A stretch of 64,000 nucleotides of DNA from UBA5448 sp045536965. Its GTDB lineage: Bacteria > Bacillota > Clostridia > Oscillospirales > SIG627. The position numbers and the translations under genes were made by a program. Under the pieces are notes generated by a model. That model searched no databases, had not been told where the DNA came from, and saw nothing but the letters and a program-made list of their open reading frames with translations. Below are positions 23,301 to 31,406 of this stretch, piece by piece. Every line of letters begins with the position of its first letter. Position 1 is the first letter of the stretch. Where the stretch lies: assembly GCA_045536965.1 (NCBI GenBank), contig JAZSON010000021.1:1-64000 (forward strand), in the 5' to 3' direction.

Positions 23301-24581
23301 CTGCCTTACCAAACGATCATGTGTCGCATTTTTGCAAGATCCGGATTTTATCAATCGAGCGGCGCTTTCGGTTTTCGCGACCAACTGCAAGACGCTATGT
23401 GCATCAGAGATATAGTCCCTGCCTTGACAAAGAAAATTATTTTAGAGGCTGCATCCCATCAATTTTCTGAAGGTGATTGTCTCCATTGGTGGCATCCATC
23501 GACCTCTTCGGATTCATGGCGAGGCGGTGCCCGTACACGCTGCAGCGATGATTATTTGTTTTTGATCTTTGCTTTATCGGCTTATTTACAAGAAACCAAT
23601 GACAAAACAATCCTCACAGAGTTAATACCCTTTGCAGAGGGTGATGTGCTCAAGGACGGTGAACGCGAAAAGTATATACGTTTTTCTTTGAGTGAGCGGC
23701 GCGCCACACTTTTTGAACACGCAACCCTTTGTATGCGCCTTTTACTTTCGCGCGGTCTTGGTTCTCACGGATTTCCGTTGATGGGCAGCTGTGATTGGAA
23801 TGATGGTATGAGCGCCATTGGCGAAAATGGCGGTGAAAGCGTTTGGCTTGGTTGGTTTGCTCGCATGAATATTCGCGCTTATTTGCGAGATATTGGTTGT
23901 GTGGACGGCGCTTTAAAAGAACAGCTGCTTTCGTTTTATCAAAGTTTATCCAGCGCACTGGAAAGATCATTCAACGGCCGCTGGTATCCGCGTGCCTATT
24001 TTGCTTCGGGAGAATGTGTCGGCAACGACACCACACTCCAAAATTCCGCATGTTGTATAGATATTTTACCGCAGGCATTTGCTGTATTTGACTACTGCGA
24101 CAATCCTCACAAGGATGAGAATGAAAAGGATAGAGCGATCTTGGCGATTGAGTCGGCGTATGAAATACTGTTTGACGAAAGTAAGCATATCATTCGGCTT
24201 TTCACCCCACCTTTTTCCAATGAAAAACCATCCCCCGGATATATCAGTCGTTATGAAAAAGGGTTGCGTGAAAACGGAGGACAGTATACCCATGCTGCAG
24301 TTTGGCTTGCGCGCGCATTTTTGATGATGGGAAAAGAGTGTCAAAGAGAGGATTTGACCGAGAAAGGAAAAAAAATGATTCGCGCCATTTTGCCTATTCG
24401 ATACGCGTTAAACAAAGAACTCGCCGACCGATATGGCGGCGAGCCCTATGTGCTTGCAGGTGATATTTATGCCAATCCCGATTACAACGGACGCTGTGGT
24501 TGGAGTTGGTATACAGGCGCGGCGGGATGGCTTTATCGTACCATGAAAGATTTTGACCTTGGAAATATGGATTTTATTTAA
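17334..24581 (+). CDS. Cyclic beta-1,2-glucan synthase-like protein (GT84-GH94)
   Basis: 2415 residues from the ATG at 17334 (GAAAGG seven bases before it). A membrane pair lies near 250-300, then a glycosyltransferase region with DSDTNLG (463-469) and WVRGDVQ (about 613); further membrane segments near 655-700 and 776-822. Residues about 850-1220 match the glycoamylase-like domain of NdvB/Cgs. The C-terminus is a GH94 phosphorylase-type (alpha/alpha)6 domain with GAFGFRDQLQD (about 2009), HWWHP (about 2050) and GSCDWNDGMS (about 2151), whose Asp is the expected acid. Cgs proteins make, trim and cyclise beta-1,2-glucan at the membrane. Shorter than the 2800 residues of Rhizobiales Cgs. The product in this organism is unknown. 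Its stop overlaps the convergent SipL-like gene by eight bases. Confidence 0.82.
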   Translation: MKSIDFKEACVSIHKRVKKEDKSENVYHRRAIRRNLYAIKALSRKLIKKEMDVLSGSQVWLLDNYYLIESEAKAVLRRTNKFSVVVGETIRHILEVTDNQLTPEMIEDVYATAKKLNIWREFDYKYAKSTCICVLIHSIRQAMYSDSNAIPALISSLRKIATFDFSALIEKYSPLDEIFNQEPTGFYQLCDDNTREEYKRCLEIQAKKQKVSETTLLSEYLKRANAEYKKNPNEKRSFIGYYLTEKTSHKGYFYILFSLFFVFLFITFWRFFHFTNMFLAVFLTMILVVPIFEANRLLIDYIYSLLIKNRPLPRLKLKTIPKEYKTLTVISALFTDEKDVGSLFSRLEEICLKNTTDEQDQTAFGLLVDFCESDEPVCPSDRVIFEAAKERIADLNQKYANRFHLFLRERTYCETSGKFLGYERKRGALCELCDFLYHRPTSFSYYCGHRENLDRVRYILTLDSDTNLGIGQLNELVGIIAHPQNRAQIEEVNGVYIVTDGYGVLQPAMKATLKSASKSRFASLICGSAGQDVYSFAGFDTFQTLFLRGVFCGKGIIDVEAFDLTVRNAFPDEKILSHDILEGTRLSCGLVTDVYLTDEQPSNVASFNKRAHRWVRGDVQSFPYVFSRVQNRYGKPINNPISLLNRYLLFNALRSWLLSPALIVCIITSLFLPRFAAAQLLAIATIPLILPFALTLITSIINLKIQPIYRNYFSRVTSGFWQTFLMLFYRLCTLFTDGINILDGIIRSVYRMNISKKKLLDWKTASQTDRMFKSNSLAYYYVTMLGTVVAGVGLIFVSKLHILLCLGILWCFSPLICFLLSIETSGNTTLSKKHKNQLKRYMRDMWGYFRTSVSASTHNLPPDHVVLSPVERTVTRTSPTNIGLYLLSVLAAADLGLVSTDELKKRLEDTVSTIEKLPKFRGHLYNWYDLTDLSVLEPAYISTVDSGNFVCCLVALREGIREYNSSKVLMDDLIERIASIERSTDFTCLYKPERHLFSLGTRPNEKAEDICYDFYMSEARLTSYYTVSKQIVEKKHWKMLSRTMVQNSLYFGAASWSGTAFEYFMPSLFLPIPPNSFTSESLKFAFSQQRRHAATLPDRHTVYGVSESGFFSLDGNLGYGYKANGIPTLSVRREEDDLIVSPYSSFLMLPIGGKSIMHNLEKMKNAGMYGRFGFIEAIDFTPGRSENECAPVPVYMAHHIGMSMIAAANAVHGNVFVRRFMTDKQMGCGYELLEEQIPVDAIVHKNIKEKGIDSKIRRKIQNSALHESVPDLENPIVHLKAGKDLSLLLADNGQAKLLYRTEKGVYAINRPPIHPTDLPSGIIPFVLLEGEMLSTSPAFNLSPAEITFLSNGEKGIFHVKHSKGRFECESYLLASAAAYVSEITVRRKQAYCGFFLEPILENEWVYYAHPAFHSLFLHTRVLREENAVLFYKRGEGERDICIAATLIEQTKTSKQPHYTVGRRLTFNCTQGYERCESGMDANERIQNTLQQNDFDCTEDGTVLSPLLLLKTRRPVEKATLIIAPGKSCDEALENLKRARNILQQQKQFEHEVSWMREYNPNDPTVYPYARLFNRLGFYGCDVRSLEPRAEMKKQEDFWRFGISGDYPIVAIELSGDENGRLGVQTKGRILDLLRGYKANISFTHSVDLVFLNDSGEFYDDGVFSTLNGLIRKSGCEHFLHTKPGIHLLRTMDDTSKSLIMQNAAIFLNETTLSPLPKFDPISYRDITINRQYPTPFGKDHCLYPLRCGCFTVDGFHLDKSRYVPPRPYSHILSNGSFSTLITDRSLGYTWEVNARENRLTFWQNNPYSDLFSEKILLIDEDQTLDLLSFADSVFFSANFARYEGRIPEGSFLVEVTVKADQPTKCVKVTLSRPKGKLMYRLLPVMGERPRKVGKVCIGTSDSQCDISFGYTITPSLYIHTNRPIEYAYDGFLTVSVDGENSTEFYLSSLAERPDKPFDKILEDATGFVNQYLPNHRKHGCPTEIFTHFWLPYQTIMCRIFARSGFYQSSGAFGFRDQLQDAMCIRDIVPALTKKIILEAASHQFSEGDCLHWWHPSTSSDSWRGGARTRCSDDYLFLIFALSAYLQETNDKTILTELIPFAEGDVLKDGEREKYIRFSLSERRATLFEHATLCMRLLLSRGLGSHGFPLMGSCDWNDGMSAIGENGGESVWLGWFARMNIRAYLRDIGCVDGALKEQLLSFYQSLSSALERSFNGRWYPRAYFASGECVGNDTTLQNSACCIDILPQAFAVFDYCDNPHKDENEKDRAILAIESAYEILFDESKHIIRLFTPPFSNEKPSPGYISRYEKGLRENGGQYTHAAVWLARAFLMMGKECQREDLTEKGKKMIRAILPIRYALNKELADRYGGEPYVLAGDIYANPDYNGRCGWSWYTGAAGWLYRTMKDFDLGNMDFI

Positions 24582-26154
24582 AAATTACAATCGTTTTCGG
24601 TAGCTTATCATTGATTAAAGCGTTTCTTTCGAGCAATTTTTTTTCGGGGATATTGAAAAGTTTTGCAACTTCCCAAAGGGTCTCATCTTGATTGGGATAA
24701 AAGAAAGTGATCGCTGTATCAACCGAGCATTCTTTTTCTTTCACTGTTTCGATGTCTCGAATAAACACCCTGTCATCCCTTGCAAACAAGCCAATGCGGC
24801 TCTGAATTTCAGCATTGATGATGAGAAAACCGCTATCCAGCCGACATTCCACGGATTTGAGTCCGCCGCTGAGTTCTACGCGGCTGCATCCATCCAGGTG
24901 GCAATTAAGACTGTTTTCTGAAAACACCATCTCAAGATCAGGCGACTCATCCATGGGGAAAAGAGCCCCGTCTTCCCGTTGGCCGATCATAAATAAACGG
25001 AGTTTTCCCAAAACCTCAACGGTGTCACCGACCAATTTGCAATCTTTAAAATCCATTCTTCCCTTGATGGATTGAATGTCGCTAATGTTTTCATCGTTTA
25101 CGGGAAGACGCATTTCATGGTTTGAGGAGATGAGGGTGTATGCTCTGATCTCCTCAACGCCTGCTTTATCGGTTGTAAGCGCCAGTTCGTTTTTAAGCGA
25201 AAAACAATCGGTTGTCGCTGCCAGTATTTCATTTTTGTATAGGTAGGTCGATGCCTTATAATGGAGTTCCAAAATAAGCAGGCGGTTTTCGCCTGATTGG
25301 TCCATATCAAAATCTACCTTTAACAGGGTGGGATTGAGTATGATTTCAATTACGCTGTTTTCTTTTGCTTCGGCTAGCTCAAACGTTTGAGTAAATTCAA
25401 TCGGCTGCAGAATGCCCGCGCACATTCTCTCTCCCGAGGCTACATAGAGACAGGAAAGAGAGATCAAACCGTCAAAGGAAACATTACCGTTTGATGTAGT
25501 GCATTTTTCGCAGAAAAATTTCGCATCACAATCCAAGATTTTTCCAATGGCCGGCGAATCAGAGGGGATGATAATTTTTTCAGTGACCGAGAATTCTCTT
25601 TCATCGGTGCCAACCAACGATGTGGTGCGAAGAAGCGAGGATTTTGTTTGTAAATCGCCCGTTCCATCGGTTTTTTCGTAAAATATAAAACTGCGATTAG
25701 CCTTCAAAACAGCCGAAATTACTACATCTGTACGGAGAATCAGCTTTCTCGGGCCGAGCAATTTACCGTTTGCGTTTTCCCAAGCAAATTCAGTAAAAAC
25801 AGCAACATTGCCAATATCAAAGCCATCAGCGGAATCAAGGGGAACTTTGAAGAAGTGGGAAAAATCACTGTAAAAAGTAAAGGATTCGGGTCCCCCCTCG
25901 CTTCCCCGCGCATCGGATGCATAAATGCAGTTAAAAATGACGACACCGTCGATCTGAAGTTGTAATCCGCCGCCGTGAGGTGAAAGTTTCTTTTCATTTT
26001 GTTTGATCTTTACATCAGTTCGAATGATACGGTTGACATCCGAGCAATAATCGGGGAGCGAAATTTCATTTTCGACGCGAATTTTATTTTCCCCGCGAAA
26101 TAAAGTTTGCAATACTTCAGCCTGCCTGCGATTAAAGAATCCATTGGTTTGCAT
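24574..26154 (-). CDS. SPOCS (DUF3794)-LysM protein, SipL-like spore coat morphogenesis factor
   Basis: 526 residues. Repeated SPOCS (DUF3794) units begin with the N-terminal ENEISLPDYCSDVNRII; at least two more beta-rich repeats follow. The C-terminal 45 residues (DETLWEVAKLFNIPEKKLLERN) form a LysM domain. This is the architecture of SipL, which binds SpoIVA and builds the coat in clostridia. AAAGGAG lies upstream of the ATG, and a sigma-E-type promoter fits mother-cell expression. SipL is usually about the same length. Other SPOCS-LysM paralogues exist, so the name is tentative. Confidence 0.8.
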   Translation of the reverse strand: MQTNGFFNRRQAEVLQTLFRGENKIRVENEISLPDYCSDVNRIIRTDVKIKQNEKKLSPHGGGLQLQIDGVVIFNCIYASDARGSEGGPESFTFYSDFSHFFKVPLDSADGFDIGNVAVFTEFAWENANGKLLGPRKLILRTDVVISAVLKANRSFIFYEKTDGTGDLQTKSSLLRTTSLVGTDEREFSVTEKIIIPSDSPAIGKILDCDAKFFCEKCTTSNGNVSFDGLISLSCLYVASGERMCAGILQPIEFTQTFELAEAKENSVIEIILNPTLLKVDFDMDQSGENRLLILELHYKASTYLYKNEILAATTDCFSLKNELALTTDKAGVEEIRAYTLISSNHEMRLPVNDENISDIQSIKGRMDFKDCKLVGDTVEVLGKLRLFMIGQREDGALFPMDESPDLEMVFSENSLNCHLDGCSRVELSGGLKSVECRLDSGFLIINAEIQSRIGLFARDDRVFIRDIETVKEKECSVDTAITFFYPNQDETLWEVAKLFNIPEKKLLERNALINDKLPKTIVIFK

Positions 26155-26186
26155 GGCAAATTCTCCTTTGTCTTATTTTTTGTTAA

Positions 26187-26215
26187 ACAGTATGCAAAAA
26201 CATCGGGAAATATGC
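26187..26215 (-). promoter_or_regulatory. Candidate sigma-E promoter of the SipL-like gene
   Basis: Minus strand: GCATATT (26215-26209), 14 bp, CATACTGT (26194-26187). It fits the sigma-E consensus kmATATT-N13-15-CATACAnT with one change. Confidence 0.5.
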
Positions 26216-26245
26216 TTATAACGCCATGTTTTCAAATGTGTAGAC

Positions 26246-26274
26246 TTGACTTCTGTAATAATTTGTTATATAAT
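26246..26274 (+). promoter_or_regulatory. Sigma-A promoter of the yicC-rsgA block
   Basis: TTGACT (26246-26251), 17 bp, TATAAT (26269-26274). The only strong promoter seen ahead of the 13-gene run. Confidence 0.8.
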
Positions 26275-26305
26275 AATTATATATTTACGAAAGGTATGCG
26301 ATGTT

Positions 26306-27184
26306 ATGTTAAAAAGTATGACCGGTTATGGCCGCACAGCTGCCTCCGGCGCAACAATGGATGTTGTATTTGAAGTAAAATGCGTCAATAACCGTTATCT
26401 CGATTGCTCGGTTCGTCTCCCACGTGTTTACGGATACTTGGAGGAGAAAATCAAAAAATGCGTTCAATCTTCTTTTTCCCGCGGCAAAATCGATGTTTCT
26501 CTTTCGATTCAGGAAACAGCGGGACAAAACGGTGAAATTGCAGTAGATGAACAACTGCTGGAGGGTTATTTGAGCGCCCTCAAGCTAATTCATGAGCGCA
26601 CGGGATTGCGTGATGATGTGAGCGTTTCATCCCTCGCCCGCATGCCCGATCTTCTCACCCGCAAACAAAACGATGTGGATGAAGATGCTGTTTGGCAGGA
26701 GATACGCCCTTTTGTAGAACAGGGTATTGCCGCTTGTATTGCCATGCGCGAAACCGAGGGGCTGGCATTGAAGGCGGATTTGCTTTCAAATCTGGATCTG
26801 TTGATCGATATTACGAAACAAATCGAACAGCTTACCCCTGCTTCGGTCGAAAAATATAAAGCGCGTTTGGAACAAAAAATCCGCGAAACGCTTGCCGAAC
26901 GTCAAATTGACGATGCGCGTATACTTACCGAAGTTGCTCTTTTTGCCGATCGTGTGTCGGTTGATGAGGAATTGACTCGCTTACATAGCCACATTGACCA
27001 GTTTAAAAATTTGCTTAACACTTCGGTTCCCGTGGGGAGAAAGCTGGACTTTTTAACCCAAGAAATGAATCGTGAGGTTAACACCACGGGATCCAAATGT
27101 TCTGAAATCGAGATCACACGTTTGGTGGTTGAAGCCAAGAGTGTGCTTGAAAAAATTCGCGAACAAATTCAAAATGTGGAGTGA
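26306..27184 (+). CDS. yicC: YicC-family endoribonuclease
   Basis: 292 residues from the ATG at 26306 (GAAAGG upstream). MTGYGR at the N-terminus and the DUF1732 C-terminus with GRKLDFLTQEMNREVNT and SKCSEIEITRLVVEAKS are the family marks. YicC proteins are endoribonucleases; in Firmicutes the gene (yloC) heads the remA-gmk-rpoZ cluster, as here. Starts the long housekeeping block. Confidence 0.92.
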   Translation: MLKSMTGYGRTAASGATMDVVFEVKCVNNRYLDCSVRLPRVYGYLEEKIKKCVQSSFSRGKIDVSLSIQETAGQNGEIAVDEQLLEGYLSALKLIHERTGLRDDVSVSSLARMPDLLTRKQNDVDEDAVWQEIRPFVEQGIAACIAMRETEGLALKADLLSNLDLLIDITKQIEQLTPASVEKYKARLEQKIRETLAERQIDDARILTEVALFADRVSVDEELTRLHSHIDQFKNLLNTSVPVGRKLDFLTQEMNREVNTTGSKCSEIEITRLVVEAKSVLEKIREQIQNVE

Positions 27185-27189
27185 GAAGC

Positions 27190-27456
27190 ATGAAACTCGT
27201 TAACATCGGTTTTGGAAACATGGTAAACGTCAAACGCGTGGTGGCGTTGGTCTCCCCCGATTCTTCACCGGTTAAACGTTTGATTCAAGATGCCAAAGAG
27301 GCGGGCCGCGCCATTGATGTGACATGCGGTCGAAAAACCCGTTCGGTCCTTGTCACAGACAGTGATCACGTTCTCCTCTCTGCCCTTCAACCCGAGACGC
27401 TTTCGTCCCGATTGAATGGCAAGGATGTACACGACGAGGTACAAGATGATGCATAA
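27190..27456 (+). CDS. remA: RemA-type extracellular matrix regulator (DUF370)
   Basis: 88 residues starting MKLVNIGFGNMV at 27190; GVE-like upstream bases GTGGAGTGAG overlap the yicC stop. The SPDSSPVKRLIQDAKEAG and TCGRKTRSVLVTDSDHV segments match RemA, a DNA-binding oligomer that activates matrix and osmoprotection genes in Bacillus. Overlaps gmk by 11 bases. Confidence 0.93.
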   Translation: MKLVNIGFGNMVNVKRVVALVSPDSSPVKRLIQDAKEAGRAIDVTCGRKTRSVLVTDSDHVLLSALQPETLSSRLNGKDVHDEVQDDA

Positions 27457-28072
27457 AGGGCATATTTTGATTGTATCCGGATGCGCGGGTAGCGGAAAAG
27501 GTACAATTTTGACTGATTTTCGAAAAAAATGTGATCGAGTGTATTATTCCGTTTCGTGTACCACCAGACCCATGCGACCGGGTGAAATTGACGGTGTGCA
27601 CTATTACTTTAAAACACGCGAAGAATTTGAAACAATGCTTGCAAACGGTGAATTCGCGGAACACACCGAATATTGCGGGAATTATTATGGAACACCCATT
27701 CATCCTTTGCTTGACGCCGTGAAAAACGGAAAAATCGCCATCCTCGAAATAGAGACCGAGGGAGCTTTAAATATCATGGCGAAATTCCCCGAGCACTTGT
27801 CGGTTTTCATCGCGCCACCTGATGGTAAAACCTTGGAGCACCGCTTGCGTTCCCGCGGCACAGAGGATGAGCCTGTTATCCAAAAGCGTATGGAAACCGC
27901 TCGCCTGGAAATTCCTCTTGCAACCCGTTACCAACATGTTTTGATCAATCATGATGATCGCGCAAGTGATGTTGCCGATACTATTTTGGCCATCTGTAAC
28001 GGGGAGTCTTTTGGTGAATCGGATGTATTTGTCCGTGACATCGACAACTTTATTAGCCATTATTTTGATTAA
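27446..28072 (+). CDS. gmk: Guanylate kinase
   Basis: 208 residues from the first of two adjacent ATG codons at 27446 (GAGGT upstream, inside remA). P-loop SGCAGSGKGT and the GMP-binding SCTTRPMRPGEIDGVHYYF are intact, and EIETEGALNIMAKFP follows. Phosphorylates GMP to GDP. The 11-bp overlap with remA suggests coupled translation. Confidence 0.95.
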   Translation: MMHKGHILIVSGCAGSGKGTILTDFRKKCDRVYYSVSCTTRPMRPGEIDGVHYYFKTREEFETMLANGEFAEHTEYCGNYYGTPIHPLLDAVKNGKIAILEIETEGALNIMAKFPEHLSVFIAPPDGKTLEHRLRSRGTEDEPVIQKRMETARLEIPLATRYQHVLINHDDRASDVADTILAICNGESFGESDVFVRDIDNFISHYFD

Positions 28073-28098
28073 ACATAAATGAAAACGAGGTGCTGAAA

Positions 28099-28398
28099 AT
28101 GATTTATCCTTCCATTGAAGAACTCTCCAAAAACAACAAGTTTAACCGCTACATGATCTGCATTGCAACAGCAAAATGCGCCAGAGCGGTTACACAAGAA
28201 AACCTGATCAAATATCCTGCTTTGAGCAAGGATGCCAGCGAAGCGGAAAAGAATGCTCGTAAAGCGCTCGGTGAAGAAAAAGCAGTCAGAACCGCCATCA
28301 ATCTCCTCCACACCGATGCATTTACCATTCATGTAAATGAACCGACCGTGATTGAGGGAGAAACAGAATCAGTTGAGCAAACCGAAGAAAACGCCTGA
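28099..28398 (+). CDS. rpoZ: RNA polymerase omega subunit
   Basis: 99 residues from the ATG at 28099 (GAGGTG upstream). The YPSIEELSKNNKFNRYMICIATAKCAR stretch (in parts) and KALGEEKAVRTAI match omega; the C-terminal acidic tail (EGETESVEQTEENA) is longer than in most homologues. Promotes assembly of the beta' subunit. Gene position between gmk and priA is canonical; coaBC, often found here, is absent. Confidence 0.93.
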   Translation: MIYPSIEELSKNNKFNRYMICIATAKCARAVTQENLIKYPALSKDASEAEKNARKALGEEKAVRTAINLLHTDAFTIHVNEPTVIEGETESVEQTEENA

Positions 28399-28422
28399 TT
28401 TGAAAGAAAGGAAGTGATCGGC

Positions 28423-30915
28423 ATGAATAATGCAGCCGCAGTTCTACCGATTGCTTCTGTGCGCCTTTTACACGCCAATCGTTTCATCGATCGTGATTTT
28501 GATTATCTCGTCCCCGATGAATTTGATTGTTCTCGCGGTTCCTTGGTTGGAGTACCGTTCGGACGCTCCAACAAAGAGATGCTTGCTGTGGTTGTTGAGC
28601 GTAAAACGGGCGATGCCTCCAAGCTTAAACGTATCTCCTTTGTTCTCGATGCGCCCTATCGTCTCGACGATGAAGCGCTCTCCCTTGCAGCCTACATATC
28701 CGAACACAATTTTACCGTCTTCGGTGATATCTGTTCTGCCTGTCTGCCGAGCGGACTGCATACATCCTGCAACGCTTTTTACCGCTTACCCGCAGATGGA
28801 GTAGCGGATATTTGTATCCGCGGACGTATACCACCTGCATTCCAAGAACGCGGGCTGACACCTCAATCAACCGCTTTGGCACTTGCAACCATGTTTACCG
28901 AACACGATGAACTTCCCGAAACCGTTTTGCATGCGCGTTTTGGCGAAAAACTCACGGGGTGGCTTGTTGCAAAAAAATATTTGCAACGCAAAATCCATCT
29001 TTCTTGGCGCACTAACGTCAAGGTAATCAAATGCATAAGACTTGCACAAGATGCAGATCCCAATCGCATTCCCAAGGGTACAAAACGTGAAGCGTATGAA
29101 AAGTTGTTTAATTACCTTTCGCAAGCGGGTGAAAACGGCGCGACATGTTCAAATATGTGCGACCTGTTCTCCCTTTCTCTTTCCAATCTGAAAACCCTTG
29201 AAAAAAATGGGATTGTTTCTTTCTTTCAAACGGTTTCAGACCGTTCGCTTTTATCACCCGTTTCTTCCGTCCCCTCCGACCATTCTCCGTTAAGTTCCGA
29301 GCAAAATACCGCATTCGAGAAATTGCGCGGTTTAATGCAGACAGATAAACCCGCGGCGGCTTTACTTTTCGGTGTAACGGGCAGTGGAAAAACAAATGTC
29401 CTTCTTGAATTGACGGATGCTTGTTTAAGTATGGGGAAATCCATTTTATATCTTGTGCCCGAGATTGCTCTCACCGCACAAGCGCAGGAGAAATTTCTCC
29501 GCCGTTTTGGTGAAACTGTCTGTGTTCTCCATTCGGGGCTCTCGGAAGGCGAGCGGCATGATGCGTGGGTTTCTGTAAAAAATGGTGAGAAAAAGGTGAT
29601 ATTGGGTACACGTTCGGCCATTTTTGCTCCCGCTGAAAACGTCGGTTTGATCATTATGGATGAAGAACAGGATGATAGTTACAAATCGGACGGCGCCTGC
29701 AAATACCACACGCGAACGGTTGCGCGCTTTCGTGCAACACATCACAATGCGCTTTTGGTCTTTGCATCCGCTACACCCGATGTCGAAACCTATCACAAAG
29801 CACAAAGCGGTGATTATGCCCTTGTAACACTCAAGCATCGGTATGGAAACGCAACCCTGCCCAATGTAAAAATCGCCGATCTGCGGGCTGATGCCGAAAG
29901 AAATCCCGGTGAAATGGTCGGGTCGCTCTTAAAAGAAGAGATTGCCGAAAACCTTTCTATGGGCGAGCAAACCATTCTACTGATGAACCGCCGCGGATAC
30001 CACAACTTTTTGTCCTGCCGCTCCTGCGGAGAAGTTATCCGTTGTCCGCACTGTTCTGTTTCCATGACACTTCATGGCATGGAGAATAAACGTCTTTTAT
30101 GTCATTATTGCGGATTTACTCTACCCCACCCGCGGTTTTGTCCCTCATGTGGCAGTGAACATCTTTCCCACGGTGGCTGCGGTACGGAAAAATTGGAGGA
30201 GGAATTACAAACCCTTTTCCCGTCCGCACGTCTTTTACGCATGGATGCAGATACCACGGCACTTAAAAACGGTCACGAGAATATTTTATCTGTCTTTCGC
30301 GAACATAAGGCCGACATTCTCATCGGCACACAAATGATCGCCAAAGGACATGATTTCCCCCGTGTATCTCTCGTCGGCGTTATCAACACCGATGCCTCAC
30401 TGTTTATGACCGACTACCGAGCCTTTGAAAATACATTTTCACTTCTGACGCAGGTTATTGGTCGCGCGGGGCGCGGAGATAAACCCGGAAGAGCTGTTAT
30501 CCAAACTTACCAGCCGTTACATCCTACGATATTACAAGCAACCACACAATCGTACGATGATTTTTTTGCAGGCGAAATTGCTTTAAGAAGGAACTTGTCT
30601 TACCCTCCTTTTTGCCACATCGCTTTGTTAACCGTTTCATCGGCCACCGAAGATATTTTGCAATCATCCATTGATTTGCTTTCCGATACCGTCCGCACTG
30701 TATTGAAAGAAAATAATTGTAAATCCATGGTTGTATTCGGGCCATTCGAAGCCACGATCTATAAATTGCGCAATGCCTATCGCATGAAAATGTTGATTAA
30801 GTATAAAAATACAAAGCAGTCCCGTCAAATTCTAAAAACTGTTATTGAAAAATTTGATGCCGCGGCCGACGCTGCCGCTTCCCTAAGTGTCGATATCAAT
30901 CCGGGGCTGATCTAA
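28423..30915 (+). CDS. priA: Primosomal protein N', replication restart helicase
   Basis: 830 residues from the ATG at 28423 (AAAGGAAG eight bases upstream; GTG at 28414 is too close to it). Walker A is GVTGSGKTN, Walker B MDEEQDDSYK. A zinc-binding insert carries paired CxxC motifs (CRSCGEVIRCPHC, then CHYCGF and CPSCG). Helicase motifs GTQMIAKGHDFP and QVIGRAGRG are present. PriA reloads the replisome at stalled forks. Full length. Confidence 0.96.
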   Translation: MNNAAAVLPIASVRLLHANRFIDRDFDYLVPDEFDCSRGSLVGVPFGRSNKEMLAVVVERKTGDASKLKRISFVLDAPYRLDDEALSLAAYISEHNFTVFGDICSACLPSGLHTSCNAFYRLPADGVADICIRGRIPPAFQERGLTPQSTALALATMFTEHDELPETVLHARFGEKLTGWLVAKKYLQRKIHLSWRTNVKVIKCIRLAQDADPNRIPKGTKREAYEKLFNYLSQAGENGATCSNMCDLFSLSLSNLKTLEKNGIVSFFQTVSDRSLLSPVSSVPSDHSPLSSEQNTAFEKLRGLMQTDKPAAALLFGVTGSGKTNVLLELTDACLSMGKSILYLVPEIALTAQAQEKFLRRFGETVCVLHSGLSEGERHDAWVSVKNGEKKVILGTRSAIFAPAENVGLIIMDEEQDDSYKSDGACKYHTRTVARFRATHHNALLVFASATPDVETYHKAQSGDYALVTLKHRYGNATLPNVKIADLRADAERNPGEMVGSLLKEEIAENLSMGEQTILLMNRRGYHNFLSCRSCGEVIRCPHCSVSMTLHGMENKRLLCHYCGFTLPHPRFCPSCGSEHLSHGGCGTEKLEEELQTLFPSARLLRMDADTTALKNGHENILSVFREHKADILIGTQMIAKGHDFPRVSLVGVINTDASLFMTDYRAFENTFSLLTQVIGRAGRGDKPGRAVIQTYQPLHPTILQATTQSYDDFFAGEIALRRNLSYPPFCHIALLTVSSATEDILQSSIDLLSDTVRTVLKENNCKSMVVFGPFEATIYKLRNAYRMKMLIKYKNTKQSRQILKTVIEKFDAAADAAASLSVDINPGLI

Positions 30916-30932
30916 CGAAACGAGGAAGTTTT

Positions 30933-31406
30933 ATGGCTTTATTAAACATAGTTACCGAAGAGGATCCGATTCTCAGAAAAAGTTCGAGAGAGGTATCTGC
31001 CATCGACGACAGAACTCTGCGACTTATAGCCGATATGAAACAAACGCTTGCAAAATCAGGCGGTGTTGGTCTTGCTGCCGTCCAAGTAGGGGTACTCAAA
31101 CGCATTTTTATGATCGACGTTGGTGATGGACCTGTCGTCTTTATCAATCCCGTTATCATTTCTACCGAAGGTAAAAGAGAAGTGTCGGAGGGATGTCTTT
31201 CTTGTCCGGGTAAATGGGGACTTACCCAAAGACCCGAAACCGTAGTTATGGAGGCCACTGATGAAAAAGGCGAGCGATTTACCATGGAAGGACATGGATT
31301 GTTTGCACAAGCCATGATCCATGAATACAACCACTTAGACGGTAAATTATTTTTAGACGATGTTATCAGAATGTTGTCCGAAGATGAATTGGATGGATTA
31401 CAATGA
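30933..31406 (+). CDS. def: Peptide deformylase
   Basis: 157 residues. Motif 1 GGVGLAAVQVG (43-53), motif 2 EGCLSCPG with the metal ligand Cys88, motif 3 HEYNH (130-134) with both His ligands; the Asn in place of the usual Asp is a tolerated variation. Removes the formyl group from nascent proteins. Overlaps fmt by four bases, pairing the enzymes that add and remove formyl groups. Confidence 0.95.
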   Translation: MALLNIVTEEDPILRKSSREVSAIDDRTLRLIADMKQTLAKSGGVGLAAVQVGVLKRIFMIDVGDGPVVFINPVIISTEGKREVSEGCLSCPGKWGLTQRPETVVMEATDEKGERFTMEGHGLFAQAMIHEYNHLDGKLFLDDVIRMLSEDELDGLQ

